From positions 186,001 through 250,000 of the forward strand of contig JAEESE010000002.1 in assembly GCA_016286165.1 (NCBI GenBank): DNA of 64,000 nt. The letters run 5' to 3'. The position numbers were made by a program, and so were the translations under genes. This DNA is from Bacteroidaceae bacterium. GTDB lineage: Bacteria > Bacteroidota > Bacteroidia > Bacteroidales > Bacteroidaceae. Position 1 is the first letter of the stretch, and the number at the start of each line of letters is the position of its first letter. Under the pieces are notes generated by a model that saw only the letters and a program-made list of their open reading frames with translations, had not been told where the DNA came from and ran no database searches. Below are positions 27,145-36,373 of the stretch, in pieces.

Positions 27145-28617
27145 ATGAAAAAGCTACTCTTCATGGCAGCCATGGTGTGCTGCCTCGTCGCGTGCAACAA
27201 ATCAGCACGCCAAGCCGATGAAATCAACGACTCCACAACCCCACTTCACCTGCTGAAGCCCGACTACAAGGTTCCCTACGGCGAGCTGACTGCCGACGAG
27301 GTGAAAGCTGACCTCGAGCGCGTGTTCGCCTACATCGACAGCGAACGGCCTCAGGGTTTCGTTGATGCCGACGGCAAGGTGATCTCTGACAACAAGCGGC
27401 TCTATCCGCTGGAAGAGGGAATCAGCCTGCATCGCGGTGCTTTCCGCATTGGCTCCTACGAATGGGGAATTACCTATCAGGCCTTGCTCGCCGCCAAGGA
27501 TGCCACAGGAGATATGCGCTACGAGGAGTATGTATTTAATAATCTGACATTGCTGACCACAGCTTATTATCTTTTCAAAGAGCGTGATGCCGACAAGCCC
27601 GAGGTGGCCGATGCACAGATGGAACAGGTAATCCACCCCCGTGCCCTCGATGATTGCGGCACGATGTGTACGGCAATGATGAAGTGGATGAAGCGGAACG
27701 AATCAACCGGTGAGCATAAGACCACGGTGGAAGGCGATTTCGTTCACTTTGATGTGACAGAGGATACGCTCATCAATAATTACTTCAACTTTGTGGAGCA
27801 CGGACAGTACCGTCTTGAGGACGGACTCTTCGCACGCCACCGTCCACAGCACAACACCGTCTGGCTCGATGATATGTATATGGGGATCCCGACCATTGCA
27901 TACGCCGGCATCTACTTCAACGACCCGAAGTACTTTGACGAGGCGGCTACGATGTTCAAGAACTTTGTCAAGCGGATGTGGGTTCCTGAGAAGAAGATCT
28001 ACCGCCACGGATATGTAGAAGGGCTGGCGCAGCAGCCGACATATCACTGGGCACGAGCCAACGGGTGGGCCTTGCTGACCACTGTTGAGCTGCTTGATAT
28101 GCTGCCCGAGAGCCACCCCGACCGCCCATTCATACTGAATCAGCTGCAAGAGCACGTGGCCGGACTTTGTGCTCTGCAAAGCAGCGAAGGCTTCTGGCAC
28201 CAGCTCTTGGACCGCAGCGACTCATACCTCGAGACCTCAGCCACGGCCATCTACTGCTATGCCATCGCCCATGCCATCCGCAAGGGCTGGCTCGAAGGCA
28301 TTACCTACGGAGGCGTAGCCCAACTGGCATGGCACGCCATCAGCACCAAGATCACAGAAGAAGGTAAGGTCGCCGGCACCTGTGTAGGAACGGGAATGGC
28401 CTTCGACCCCGCTTTCTACTACTACCGCCCCGTCAGCCCTGCTGCCGCTCACGGCTACGGCCCCGTCATTTGGGCTGCCGCCGAGATGATTAACCTACTG
28501 TGTGAGTGGTATCCCCGTACTAATGACAGCGGACTCCACTACTACAAACAGGAGCAGACGAACCCCTCTCCCCTATTCTATCTGACCGAGGACGGAAAGG
28601 GCGAAGCTGTGAAATAA
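27145..28617 (+). CDS. GH105/GH88 family unsaturated rhamnogalacturonyl hydrolase lipoprotein
   Basis: Hydrolyses the unsaturated uronic acid from disaccharides released by a pectin lyase. A lipoprotein signal ends at CLVAC (Cys17). The (alpha/alpha)6 fold markers of the YteR/GH105 group are present: YEWGITYQALLAAKDATGD, the DDMYMGIPTIAYAG segment carrying the catalytic Asp, and YHWARANGWALLTTVELLD. At 490 residues it is slightly longer than YteR because of an N-terminal extension and an internal insert. It is divergent from the PL26-like lyase and DUF4861 genes, which forms a compact rhamnogalacturonan I set without SusC/SusD. A strong terminator lies 257 bases downstream. Confidence 0.85.
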   Translation: MKKLLFMAAMVCCLVACNKSARQADEINDSTTPLHLLKPDYKVPYGELTADEVKADLERVFAYIDSERPQGFVDADGKVISDNKRLYPLEEGISLHRGAFRIGSYEWGITYQALLAAKDATGDMRYEEYVFNNLTLLTTAYYLFKERDADKPEVADAQMEQVIHPRALDDCGTMCTAMMKWMKRNESTGEHKTTVEGDFVHFDVTEDTLINNYFNFVEHGQYRLEDGLFARHRPQHNTVWLDDMYMGIPTIAYAGIYFNDPKYFDEAATMFKNFVKRMWVPEKKIYRHGYVEGLAQQPTYHWARANGWALLTTVELLDMLPESHPDRPFILNQLQEHVAGLCALQSSEGFWHQLLDRSDSYLETSATAIYCYAIAHAIRKGWLEGITYGGVAQLAWHAISTKITEEGKVAGTCVGTGMAFDPAFYYYRPVSPAAAHGYGPVIWAAAEMINLLCEWYPRTNDSGLHYYKQEQTNPSPLFYLTEDGKGEAVK

Positions 28618-28662
28618 GGCATTCAAGGATTCCATGTCGAATTGAAAGCCGTTCCCAAACAA

Positions 28663-28797
28663 GGGAAGGCGACCATAAGCCAACCTGGGAACGACTATTG
28701 GCTCAATTGAAAACGACTATTGGCTCAATTGGAAAGCAACAATAAGCCATATTGGAAACGACAATAAGCCATATAGAAAACGGCGATAAGCCCAATC
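28663..28797. repeat. Degenerate tandem array, six units of 22-24 bp
   Basis: Units follow the pattern GGAAACGACAATAAGCCAAT, with variants such as GAAAACGACTATTGGCTCAA. Adjacent units are 60-90 percent alike. No long frame crosses it. It lacks the fixed repeat/variable spacer structure of CRISPR. Confidence 0.7.
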
Positions 28798-28805
28798 TAA
28801 TTAGT

Positions 28806-28868
28806 TTTTCCCACCGGTGGGAAAAGCTTATATGACCGGTCATACCGGGCTTTCCCACCGGTGGGAAA
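28806..28868. repeat. Triple palindrome island with ACCGGT cores
   Basis: Two copies of the perfect palindrome TTTCCCACCGGTGGGAAA (28807-28824 and 28851-28868) flank a third, TATGACCGGTCATA (28831-28844). The arrangement is symmetrical: A, B, A. Confidence 0.85.
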
Positions 28869-28873
28869 AACGG

Positions 28874-28917
28874 ATACGACCAGTCGAATGTTGCAGTTCG
28901 ACTGGTCGTATTTTTTT
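28874..28917 (+). terminator. Strong intrinsic terminator at the end of the GH105 unit
   Basis: ATACGACCAGTCGAA pairs perfectly over 15 bases with TTCGACTGGTCGTAT around an 8-base loop, then seven T residues. The GACCAGTC core matches hairpins near 50011 and 50075. On the minus strand a T-run also follows, so it may be bidirectional. Confidence 0.85.
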
Positions 28918-28922
28918 GCGAT

Positions 28923-29015
28923 GATATTGCAATAGACTTATTGAAGGTATTGCAGTTGAATTATTGAAGATTTTACAGCTGACTTATAGAGGATATTGGA
29001 GTTGGCTTATGAACG
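28923..29015. repeat. Degenerate tandem array, four units of 23 bp
   Basis: Units follow GATATTGCAGTTGACTTATT with a short GAAG tail. It mirrors the array at 28663 across the palindrome island and has nearly the same period. No gene is visible in 28618-29062. Confidence 0.65.
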
Positions 29016-29062
29016 GGGAATAACCTACAAGAAGCCTGCTGAATTCAACCTACAGCGCGGGA

Positions 29063-29923
29063 TTACGCGAAGTGAATCATGTGGATACGCTCGCCGCCTT
29101 CCTCGTTGCGGCCCATCTCTATACGCACATCTTCGTTGAAATGAGCGAGGAAGCGGTCGGCTTCGGCACCAGGGAAGAGGCGTTCGGTATAGACCGTGCC
29201 CCGTGTAGCATAAGCGATGAATCCGCCTCGGTGCTGCGGTTCGGTATCCTTCGCCCCGCGCCATTCGTTTATAATCTGTTGCCTAACGGCTGCGATGCTC
29301 TGTCCGGGCCACACTTTTTCGATGAAATCGAGGATATTTGAAGTTAGCAAGCCGCATTTTACGAGCAATGTCTTAATGTCGCGACGCTTGGTTTCGGTGT
29401 CGAGTTTGGCATCGCGGAAGTGGTCGCAGATGATGTCCAACTCGGCATTATAGTTGCGTAGCAGCACGTAAAGCTTGCTTATCATGAAGAACTCGTCCTC
29501 CTGTTTGTAGAACAACTCATCGTGAATATCTTCGAGATTTACCTTCATCTTCACCAAATGTTCCTCAGAGGGGTAAACGAGATACTTACTAAGGCGCATC
29601 TTCTCGCCGATAGTGTAGGAGCATACCAAATTGCGGTAGAGATGCCGGCACATTTCTATGAGCAGGTCTTTCTGGACCTCGGGCTCCAGACGATACGTAT
29701 TGCGCTCTGTTTGTTCCTGCGCAACCAAAGTCTTTTTCGCATAAACCATTGAACGATAAGCAAAAACGGCAGCTGGGATGGCCACTCCAAGTGAGAGACA
29801 AGCCACGATGAAAGCGGACACAGTCCAAGGATAGGCTGATGTATTCTTGGCGGTCTGCTCGATAGCTGCGGCTGTGTCAGGCGAGATGGCCTGAGCTAAA
29901 ATAATTAATGTGTAGTAAGTCAT
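29063..29923 (-). CDS. Membrane-anchored protein of unknown function
   Basis: I do not recognise this 286-residue protein. An N-terminal hydrophobic stretch (MTYYTLIILAQAIS) and a second helix (VSAFIVACLSLGVAIPAAVFAYRSM) suggest one or two membrane passes. A short coiled-coil-like segment and a soluble helical domain of about 200 residues follow (EVQKDLLIEMCRHLYRNLVCSY, ELDIICDHFRDAKLDTETKRRD). The C-terminus is charged. It is transcribed away from dnaG from a promoter with both boxes visible. No neighbour is co-transcribed, so context gives no function. Confidence 0.65.
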   Translation of the reverse strand: MTYYTLIILAQAISPDTAAAIEQTAKNTSAYPWTVSAFIVACLSLGVAIPAAVFAYRSMVYAKKTLVAQEQTERNTYRLEPEVQKDLLIEMCRHLYRNLVCSYTIGEKMRLSKYLVYPSEEHLVKMKVNLEDIHDELFYKQEDEFFMISKLYVLLRNYNAELDIICDHFRDAKLDTETKRRDIKTLLVKCGLLTSNILDFIEKVWPGQSIAAVRQQIINEWRGAKDTEPQHRGGFIAYATRGTVYTERLFPGAEADRFLAHFNEDVRIEMGRNEEGGERIHMIHFA

Positions 29924-29943
29924 TGGTTTTGGATTTAACTCCG

Positions 29944-29974
29944 CAAAAGTAACATCTTATCGATAAAAGGCAAA
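29944..29974 (-). promoter_or_regulatory. Bacteroidetes promoter of the unknown membrane protein
   Basis: On the minus strand, TTTG (29971-29974), a 19-base spacer and TACTTTTG (29944-29951) match the TTTG/TAnnTTTG promoter. Confidence 0.7.
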
Positions 29975-30015
29975 ACTTTTTAAGCAGAAAGTGAAAAGGA
30001 TTGCAGAATATTTGC

Positions 30016-30023
30016 TACTTTTG
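30016..30023 (+). promoter_or_regulatory. -7 box of dnaG
   Basis: TACTTTTG lies 20 bases before the dnaG ATG. The -33 element is weak. Confidence 0.5.
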
Positions 30024-30043
30024 CAGTCGCAACTCACCTTGAT

Positions 30044-32140
30044 ATGATAGATCGTCAGACTGTAGATAGGATTTTGGATACGGCAAACATCGTAGATGTC
30101 GTATCAGACTTCGTGACCCTACGGCGTGCAGGCGCAAACCTCAAAGGTCTCTGCCCTTTCCACGACGACCGCACGCCCTCGTTCATGGTGTCGCCATCGA
30201 AGAATATCTGCAAGTGTTTCGCCTGCGGCAAGGGTGGCACGCCCGTGCATTTCATCATGGAGCACGAGCAACTGACGTATCCTGAGGCTTTGCGATATCT
30301 TGCAAAGAAATACAATATCGAGATTAAGGAGCGGGAGCAGACCGATGAGGAGAAAGCCGAGCAGAGCGAGCGCGAGAGTCTCTTCGTGGTGAATGAATGG
30401 GCCAACGAATGGTTTCAGGCGCAGATGAACGACACCGTCGACGGCCGAGCCATAGGTCTGGCCTACTTCCGTCAACGTGGTTTCCGCGACGATATCATCA
30501 AGAAGTTCCAGTTGGGATTCTGCCCCGACAAGTACGATGCGCAGTGGCAAGCTGCTAAAGCCGAAGGTTTCAACGAGGATTACATACTGAAAACCGGCCT
30601 TTGCATCCGCAACGAACAAGGCAAGACATACGACCGTTTCCGCAACCGCGTGATCTTTCCCATTCATTCCATATCGGGAAAGGTGGTAGGCTTCGGCGGC
30701 CGTGTGCTGGACTCGCGCACCAAAGGCGTAAGCATAAAATACCAGAACTCCCCCGAAAGCAGCGTTTATAGCAAGAAACGAGAGCTCTACGGCTTGTTCC
30801 AGGCCAAGCAGGCAATAGTGAAGAACGAGCTATGCTATCTCGTTGAAGGCTACACCGACGTGATGGCTATGCACCAGATGGGCGTCGAAAACGTGGTAGC
30901 CTCCAGCGGTACAGCGCTGACCGAGCAGCAGATTCGCGCCATCCACCGTTTCACGGAGAATATCGTAGTAATCTATGATGGCGACGCAGCCGGCATCAAG
31001 GCTTCGCAACGCGGTATTGATATGCTGCTGGCCGAGGGCATGAGTGTAAAACTGCTCTTGCTGCCCGACGGCGACGACCCAGACAGCTTCGCCCGTAAGC
31101 ATACGTCCCAGGAATATCAGCAGTATCTGACTGAGCATCAGGTAGATTTCATACGCTTCAAGACCGACCTATTGCTGACTGAAGCGCAGGGCGATCCTAT
31201 CAAGTTGTCGCGTCTGGTAAACAACATCGTCGACAGCATAGCCGTGATTCCTGATGAAATCACTCGCACATTCTATATCAAAGAGACATCGCAGATGCTG
31301 GCCGTTGAGGAACGCATCATAACAAGTGCCGTGGCCAGAGTGCGCAAACGCCAGCGCGAGGAACGCCAGAAAGAGCGCGAGCGTGAGACCAGAATGCAGA
31401 ATCAGCCCGCCAACGGACCTCAACAGACAGGCACTACGTCAGAACAAGCCGGAACAGAGGCTGCCCTAACGCCAGAAGAAGAGGCCGCCATAGCTGGCAC
31501 CGCACCGCCGACGCCCGAAGGAGAAGGCTCTCAGCCAACGGCAAACACGACGATAAACATAACCAAAGGCCGTCGCGACGGCGAAAAGGCTATTCTTCAA
31601 GCCGAGGCTCTGATTATTCAGATGATAGTGCGCTACGGCGAAAAGGTGATGTGCGAAGTGGAGAACGACGAGGGTGAGATGCAACCGCTGACGGTGGTGG
31701 AGTTTGTCGACTACTCGCTGAATGAGGACAACCTCGAACTGCGCGACCCGCGTCATAGGCAAATCATGGCCGAAGCTCTCGAGCATTTTGCCGACGAGGG
31801 CTTCCGTGCCGACCGCTATTTCGAGAATCATCCCGATATAAGGATAGCCGAGCTGGCCAACGAACTGGCCCACGACCCCGAGACGCTAAGCCGTATTCAC
31901 GAGAGCGGAATGCCAGTGAAACCAGAAGAGCAGCGACTGCAGGAAGTGGTGCCCCATGTGATGGGCGACTACAAACTGGCCATTGTCGACGAAGAGCTGC
32001 AGATGCTGATGCGACAGCTGAGCGATGCCAGCGTGATGGCATCGAAGGAACAGTCGGCAGCCTTGCTGAAACGTTATCAGGAGTTGAAGCAGATTCAAGG
32101 CAGTCTGGGACGTGAGCGCGGCGACCGCGTGATAACATAA
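30044..32140 (+). CDS. dnaG: DNA primase DnaG
   Basis: Makes RNA primers at the replication fork. The N-terminal CHC2 zinc ribbon is intact (Cys37, His40, Cys58, Cys61 in CPFHDDRTPSF and CKCFACGKGG). The TOPRIM core follows with EGYTDVMAMHQMGVENVVASSG and YDGDAAGIKAS. A Gln/Glu/Pro-rich linker of about 90 residues (about 430-515, with QKERERETRMQ and PTPEGEG) separates it from the C-terminal helicase-binding domain. The linker is longer than usual and contains a PTPEGEG peptide similar to those encoded by the palindromic elements here. The gene is single, convergent with a small exported-protein gene. Confidence 0.97.
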   Translation: MIDRQTVDRILDTANIVDVVSDFVTLRRAGANLKGLCPFHDDRTPSFMVSPSKNICKCFACGKGGTPVHFIMEHEQLTYPEALRYLAKKYNIEIKEREQTDEEKAEQSERESLFVVNEWANEWFQAQMNDTVDGRAIGLAYFRQRGFRDDIIKKFQLGFCPDKYDAQWQAAKAEGFNEDYILKTGLCIRNEQGKTYDRFRNRVIFPIHSISGKVVGFGGRVLDSRTKGVSIKYQNSPESSVYSKKRELYGLFQAKQAIVKNELCYLVEGYTDVMAMHQMGVENVVASSGTALTEQQIRAIHRFTENIVVIYDGDAAGIKASQRGIDMLLAEGMSVKLLLLPDGDDPDSFARKHTSQEYQQYLTEHQVDFIRFKTDLLLTEAQGDPIKLSRLVNNIVDSIAVIPDEITRTFYIKETSQMLAVEERIITSAVARVRKRQREERQKERERETRMQNQPANGPQQTGTTSEQAGTEAALTPEEEAAIAGTAPPTPEGEGSQPTANTTINITKGRRDGEKAILQAEALIIQMIVRYGEKVMCEVENDEGEMQPLTVVEFVDYSLNEDNLELRDPRHRQIMAEALEHFADEGFRADRYFENHPDIRIAELANELAHDPETLSRIHESGMPVKPEEQRLQEVVPHVMGDYKLAIVDEELQMLMRQLSDASVMASKEQSAALLKRYQELKQIQGSLGRERGDRVIT

Positions 32141-32180
32141 GGCCTCAGCCCAGCCTTAAAAGATTGTGCCAATAAAACGT

Positions 32181-32218
32181 TCACAGGCGCTTGACCATTG
32201 TGTGTCAAGCGCCTGTGA
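32181..32218 (-). terminator. Convergent terminator between dnaG and the minus-strand unit
   Basis: A perfect 15-bp stem, TCACAGGCGCTTGAC with GTCAAGCGCCTGTGA, surrounds an 8-base loop. The better T-run (ACGTTTTATT) follows on the minus strand. It probably serves both sides. Confidence 0.75.
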
Positions 32219-32225
32219 GCTTTAG

Positions 32226-32633
32226 TCATTTGGATATCCCAAGCGAATCTTCCATCATCTGCTTTTCGTAGGCTTCGCGGAGCAACTCATCGAAAGTCCT
32301 CACGCGGTCCAGATTCTCGAGTGCATTCATAGCGCGCTTGTGCCTACGCTCGCGTTTGCGCTGCTTAATGGCAAAGGGATGAGTGGCTTTGTCATTGAAA
32401 TTCGGAATGATCTTCTCCAGAATATCGCCTAACGAAGGGGGAGCCATAGGCACTTCAACCAACTTGCCGCCGTGAAGCGGGAAGGAATCTATAGGAAGAA
32501 TACGGCCGCCACGGACCAATAGTTCCTCCATGAGATTCGTGGGGAGCGAGTCGACATTCTCGGTCAACGTATCCTGAGGCTCAGGACGTGAGGACGCGAA
32601 GGCAATGAAAGCCAGTAAGACTAACTGTTTCAT
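32226..32633 (-). CDS. Small exported protein of unknown function
   Basis: A 135-residue protein I do not recognise. The N-terminus MKQLVLLAFIAFASSRPEP is a short signal peptide. The rest is hydrophilic with a basic block KQRKRERRHKRAMNALENLDR and an acidic helical tail. Its start overlaps the stop of the MerR-type regulator gene by four bases, so translation is probably coupled. The same pairing with a MerR gene may be conserved among relatives, which would be the first thing to test. No motif suggests an activity. Confidence 0.65.
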   Translation of the reverse strand: MKQLVLLAFIAFASSRPEPQDTLTENVDSLPTNLMEELLVRGGRILPIDSFPLHGGKLVEVPMAPPSLGDILEKIIPNFNDKATHPFAIKQRKRERRHKRAMNALENLDRVRTFDELLREAYEKQMMEDSLGISK

Positions 32634-32977
32634 ACGATGGAATCGAGTTCTTTCTTTATTTCAACAAGTTGATCGCGTACACCTTGGAGGCGATTAAGCA
32701 GGTCGTTGGTGTTGCGGGCGCCTTCGCGGTTGCGCTGGATGAGCTCGCGGGCAGCCGCCAACTTCATGTTGCGGCCTTTCACGAGGTCGTACACCAGGCG
32801 TATCTCCTCGATATCTTCCTTAGTGTACATTCGAGCACCATTGCTGCTCTTCTTGGGGTCGATGGTCGGGAACTCCTTCTCCCAGAAGCGAAGCAGCGAA
32901 GTAGGCACCGAGAACATCTTGCTGACCTCAGCTATGGAATAGAACGTTTTGAGGTCCTTGTTGGGGTTAAAAGCCAT
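32630..32977 (-). CDS. MerR family transcriptional regulator
   Basis: A 115-residue DNA-binding protein. The MerR winged helix-turn-helix is plain: FYSIAEVSKMFSVPTSLLRFWEKEFPTIDPKKSSNGARMYTKEDIEEIRLVYDL, cited here only as the segment about residues 11-65. A short coiled-coil dimer helix follows, and there is no C-terminal effector-binding domain and no cysteine for metal sensing. It is thus a minimal regulator of the kind common in Bacteroidetes near housekeeping genes. It lies 76 bases after alaS on the same strand and overlaps the small exported-protein gene. Target genes are unknown. Confidence 0.9.
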   Translation of the reverse strand: MAFNPNKDLKTFYSIAEVSKMFSVPTSLLRFWEKEFPTIDPKKSSNGARMYTKEDIEEIRLVYDLVKGRNMKLAAARELIQRNREGARNTNDLLNRLQGVRDQLVEIKKELDSIV

Positions 32978-33053
32978 AGGTCGAAGGTATATTAATGGTG
33001 AAAAGCCTGATTGGATAATTCGCGTGATATATCTAATGTGTGGTCGTGGCCGA

Positions 33054-35687
33054 TTAAGCCTTTATCAGCTCCAGGAACTTGTCGATGGCAGCTGAAAGGC
33101 CGTCGGCGTTCTTGCCGCCGGCTGTGGCGAAGTGAGGCTGGCCGCCGCCACCGCCCTGCATGAGCTTGGCAGCTTCGCGAATAGCCTGACCTACGTTTAC
33201 GCCGTGCTCCTTGACGAGGCTGTCGCTGGCTGCGCAAGTCAACATAGGCTTGCCCTCGTTGACAGAACCTATGCAAACGATAGCGTTGTCCACTTCAGCA
33301 CGGAGCTGGAAGGCGATATCCTTGACGGCATCTGCCGGAAGAATGGTCTTGCCAGAGATGATGGTGATGCCTTCACGCTCAATAGCCTTGTGAAGCAAAT
33401 CCTGCTTGAAAGCCTGTGCTTTCTCGTGGAGGAAGGCCTCTGCCTGCTTCTTCATGTCGGCATTCTCCATCATGAGGCGGTCGATGGCGCCCTTCAGATC
33501 AGGCACTCCGTTGAAAGCCTGACGAATCGACTCCATGGTGTCCTGCATCCTGTAGAGAGCCTCCTCGACCTTGGCGCCTGTGATAGCCTCGATACGGCGT
33601 ATGCCGGCTGCGACGCTACTCTCGCCTACAATCTTGAACATACCTATCTGTCCGGTAGCTTTCACATGGCAGCCGCCACAGAATTCTACGCTCTGACCGA
33701 ACTGCACAACGCGGACGCGGTCACCGTATTTCTCGCCGAAGAGGGCAATGGCGCCCAGTTCCTTCGCCTTCTCAATAGGCACATTACGATGGTCCTGAAT
33801 GGGAATGTTCTCGCGGACGCGCTGGTTTACAATGCGTTCCACCTGGCGAAGCTCTTCGGGAGTAACTTTCTGGAAATGACTGAAGTCGAAGCGAAGACCA
33901 TCGGGTGACACAAGTGAACCTTTCTGCTCGACATGCGTGCCGAGCACTTCGCGCAAAGCCTGGTCCAAAAGGTGTGTAGCGCTGTGGTTTGCCTCGCTGG
34001 CACGACGCTTGTCGGTGTCGACACAAGCCATGAAATTAGCCTCGGGATGCTCGGGCAGTTTCTTGGCGATGTGCACGGTGAGACCGTTCTCGCTCTTGGT
34101 GTCGATGATGTCAATCGTCTCATATTCGCTGACGATGACGCCCTGGTCACCTACCTGTCCACCCATTTCGGCATAGAAAGGAGTGTGGTCAAGGACTATC
34201 TGATAATAGGTCTGTTTCTTCTGAACGACCTTGCGATAGCGGAGTATGCGGCACTCGTATTCGGTGAAGTCCCAGCCTACGAACTGGCTCTCGGCGGGAG
34301 AACCGCCAAGGTCAACGACTTCCTGCCAGTCATCAGTCTCAACAGCTGCTGCGTTGCGGGCACGCTCTTTCTGTTTCTGCATCTCAACATTAAAGCCTGC
34401 CTCGTCCACGGTGAGAGCATTCTCGCGGCAGATAAGTTCGGTGAGGTCGAGAGGGAAACCATAGGTGTCGAAGAGTGTGAAGGCCTCGGTGCCGCTTATC
34501 TCGCTCTTGCCGGCGGCCTTGGTGTCGGCCATGACGCGGTCAAGGAGCTTAATACCGGTTTCGAGTGTGCGGAGGAAACTCTCCTCCTCTTCCTTCATCA
34601 CCTTGTCGATTAGCTGCTGCTGAGCCACAAGCTCGGGATATGCCTCGCCCATCTGCTCGGTCAAAGTAGGCAACAGCAAGTGCATGAAGGCACGCTTCTG
34701 TCCGAGGAAAGTGTAAGCATAACGTACAGCACGGCGCAAGATACGACGGATGACGTAGCCTGCTTTAGCGTTGGAGGGCAGCTGACCGTCGGCAATGGAG
34801 AAAGCCACGGCACGGATGTGGTCGGCAATAACACGCATTGCCACGTCTACATCCTCGGCTTCACCGTACTTCTTGCCCGACAGCTGTTCGATGGCACGTA
34901 TGGTTGGCTGGAACACATCGGTATCGTAGTTGGAGTGCTTGCCCTGGAGAGCGCGAACCAGACGTTCGAAGCCCATACCCGTGTCGATGACGTTCATTCC
35001 GAGCTTCACCAAGGAGCCGTCGGCCTTACGCTCGAACTGCATGAACACCAAATTCCATATTTCGATAACTTGTGGATCATCCTTGTTGACAAGATCGCGG
35101 CCGGGTGTCTTGGCTTTTTCCTCGGGTGTGCGGCTGTCGAGGTGAATCTCTGAACAGGGACCGCAGGGGCCTGTGTCGCCCATCTCCCAGAAGTTGTCGT
35201 GCTTGTTGCCGTTGATGATATGGTCGGCGGGCACGTGCTTAGCCCAGTAAGATGCGGCTTCATCGTCGCGTGGAATGTTCTCTTCGGGCGAACCCTCGAA
35301 CACAGTTACGTAGAGGTCCTTGGGGTCGAGCCCGATGACATCAACCAGATATTCCCAAGCCATATCTATGGCGCCCTCCTTGAAATAATCGCCAAACGAC
35401 CAGTTGCCGAGCATCTCGAACATGGTATGATGGTAGGTGTCATGGCCTACCTCTTCAAGGTCGTTGTGCTTGCCGCTCACGCGGAGGCACTTCTGCGAGT
35501 CGGCGCGGCGGCGCGGCTCGGGATCCTTGGTGCCAAGGATGATATCTTTCCACTGGTTCATGCCAGCGTTGGTGAACATTAGTGTGGGGTCGTCCTTTAC
35601 GACCATAGGAGCAGAGGGCACGATAGCGTGTCCTTTTTGAGCGAAGAACTGCTTAAAGCTCTCGCGGATTTCATTGGCTGTTCGCAT
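33054..35687 (-). CDS. alaS: Alanine-tRNA ligase AlaS
   Basis: Charges tRNA-Ala. It has the full-length layout of 877 residues. The class II catalytic core opens with [21 protein letters not shown] and contains [17 protein letters not shown]. The editing domain has zinc-binding HSATH and CGGCH. The C-terminal DHHA1-like region ends with [21 protein letters not shown] -7 box lies 44 bases upstream. The MerR-type regulator and a small exported protein follow on the same strand and may be part of the same transcript. Nothing is unusual in the domain set. Confidence 0.97.
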   Translation of the reverse strand: MRTANEIRESFKQFFAQKGHAIVPSAPMVVKDDPTLMFTNAGMNQWKDIILGTKDPEPRRRADSQKCLRVSGKHNDLEEVGHDTYHHTMFEMLGNWSFGDYFKEGAIDMAWEYLVDVIGLDPKDLYVTVFEGSPEENIPRDDEAASYWAKHVPADHIINGNKHDNFWEMGDTGPCGPCSEIHLDSRTPEEKAKTPGRDLVNKDDPQVIEIWNLVFMQFERKADGSLVKLGMNVIDTGMGFERLVRALQGKHSNYDTDVFQPTIRAIEQLSGKKYGEAEDVDVAMRVIADHIRAVAFSIADGQLPSNAKAGYVIRRILRRAVRYAYTFLGQKRAFMHLLLPTLTEQMGEAYPELVAQQQLIDKVMKEEEESFLRTLETGIKLLDRVMADTKAAGKSEISGTEAFTLFDTYGFPLDLTELICRENALTVDEAGFNVEMQKQKERARNAAAVETDDWQEVVDLGGSPAESQFVGWDFTEYECRILRYRKVVQKKQTYYQIVLDHTPFYAEMGGQVGDQGVIVSEYETIDIIDTKSENGLTVHIAKKLPEHPEANFMACVDTDKRRASEANHSATHLLDQALREVLGTHVEQKGSLVSPDGLRFDFSHFQKVTPEELRQVERIVNQRVRENIPIQDHRNVPIEKAKELGAIALFGEKYGDRVRVVQFGQSVEFCGGCHVKATGQIGMFKIVGESSVAAGIRRIEAITGAKVEEALYRMQDTMESIRQAFNGVPDLKGAIDRLMMENADMKKQAEAFLHEKAQAFKQDLLHKAIEREGITIISGKTILPADAVKDIAFQLRAEVDNAIVCIGSVNEGKPMLTCAASDSLVKEHGVNVGQAIREAAKLMQGGGGGQPHFATAGGKNADGLSAAIDKFLELIKA

Positions 35688-35730
35688 TATAATTATTTCG
35701 ATTTACTGATTTCCTTTTTCAATTTGGGCG

Positions 35731-35738
35731 CAAAGGTA
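35731..35738 (-). promoter_or_regulatory. -7 box of alaS
   Basis: TACCTTTG on the minus strand, 44 bases before the alaS start. No clear -33 TTTG was found at 19-21 bases. Confidence 0.5.
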
Positions 35739-35816
35739 CAAAAAAATTGTTCACGCTAACTTGTTTATACATTAATTAATATAGTTTTTCAGAACAAATG
35801 AGCGTGAACAAAGTGT

Positions 35817-36362
35817 CTATTGAAATAAAGTGAAATTTACGCTGCCGTAAACACGATGATCTACGTAATGGGGATGTGAGGTGAAATCATGCGCAGCTCC
35901 GTGCTCAAGCACGAAAAGCCCGTCAGGTTTGAGGAGCGACGAACCGTCCTTGAACACCAAGTCGGGCAGACGGTCTATCTCGGGCAAGGCATAAGGCGGA
36001 TCGGCGAAGATAAAGTCGTAGGGCTCGGCTGTCTTGACAAGGAACTTAAGCACATCGGCCCTCAAGAGCGTGACCTGTGCCTCGGCTCCTAAGGTGTGCA
36101 GGAACTTACGGATGAATGAGCAATGCTGAGCGTCCAGTTCTACGGCTGTGACATGACTGCAACCTCTCGAGAGCAGTTCCAGCGTAATGCTTCCGGTGCC
36201 GGCAAAGAGGTCGAGTGCTCGCGGGGCATCGCCTTCGAAATCTATGTAGGCACGAAGTACATTGAACAGGTTCTCTTTGGCAAAATCCGTAGTGGGACGT
36301 GCCTTGAACGAGCGTGGAACGTCGAAATGTCTGCCTCTGTATTTGCCTGCTACTATACGCAT
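35817..36362 (-). CDS. rsmD: 16S rRNA (guanine(966)-N(2))-methyltransferase RsmD
   Basis: S-adenosylmethionine-dependent methylase of 16S rRNA. The opening MRIVAGKYRGRHFDVP, the SAM-binding DLFAGTGSITLELLSRG and the catalytic FADPPYALPE are all in place, and 181 residues is normal. It is preceded on the same strand by the DUF3822 gene with 11 bases between them, so the two are almost certainly co-transcribed. That gene order is common in Bacteroidales. Confidence 0.95.
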   Translation of the reverse strand: MRIVAGKYRGRHFDVPRSFKARPTTDFAKENLFNVLRAYIDFEGDAPRALDLFAGTGSITLELLSRGCSHVTAVELDAQHCSFIRKFLHTLGAEAQVTLLRADVLKFLVKTAEPYDFIFADPPYALPEIDRLPDLVFKDGSSLLKPDGLFVLEHGAAHDFTSHPHYVDHRVYGSVNFTLFQ

Positions 36363-36373
36363 ATCTGAGATGT

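Noticed and set aside
28663..28797. Possible CRISPR array
   Set aside because: Units are contiguous and degenerate, without constant repeats or unique spacers, and no cas gene is nearby.
31860..32138. Minus-strand frame at the end of dnaG
   Set aside because: Arg-rich shadow of dnaG with no start context or homology-like motif.
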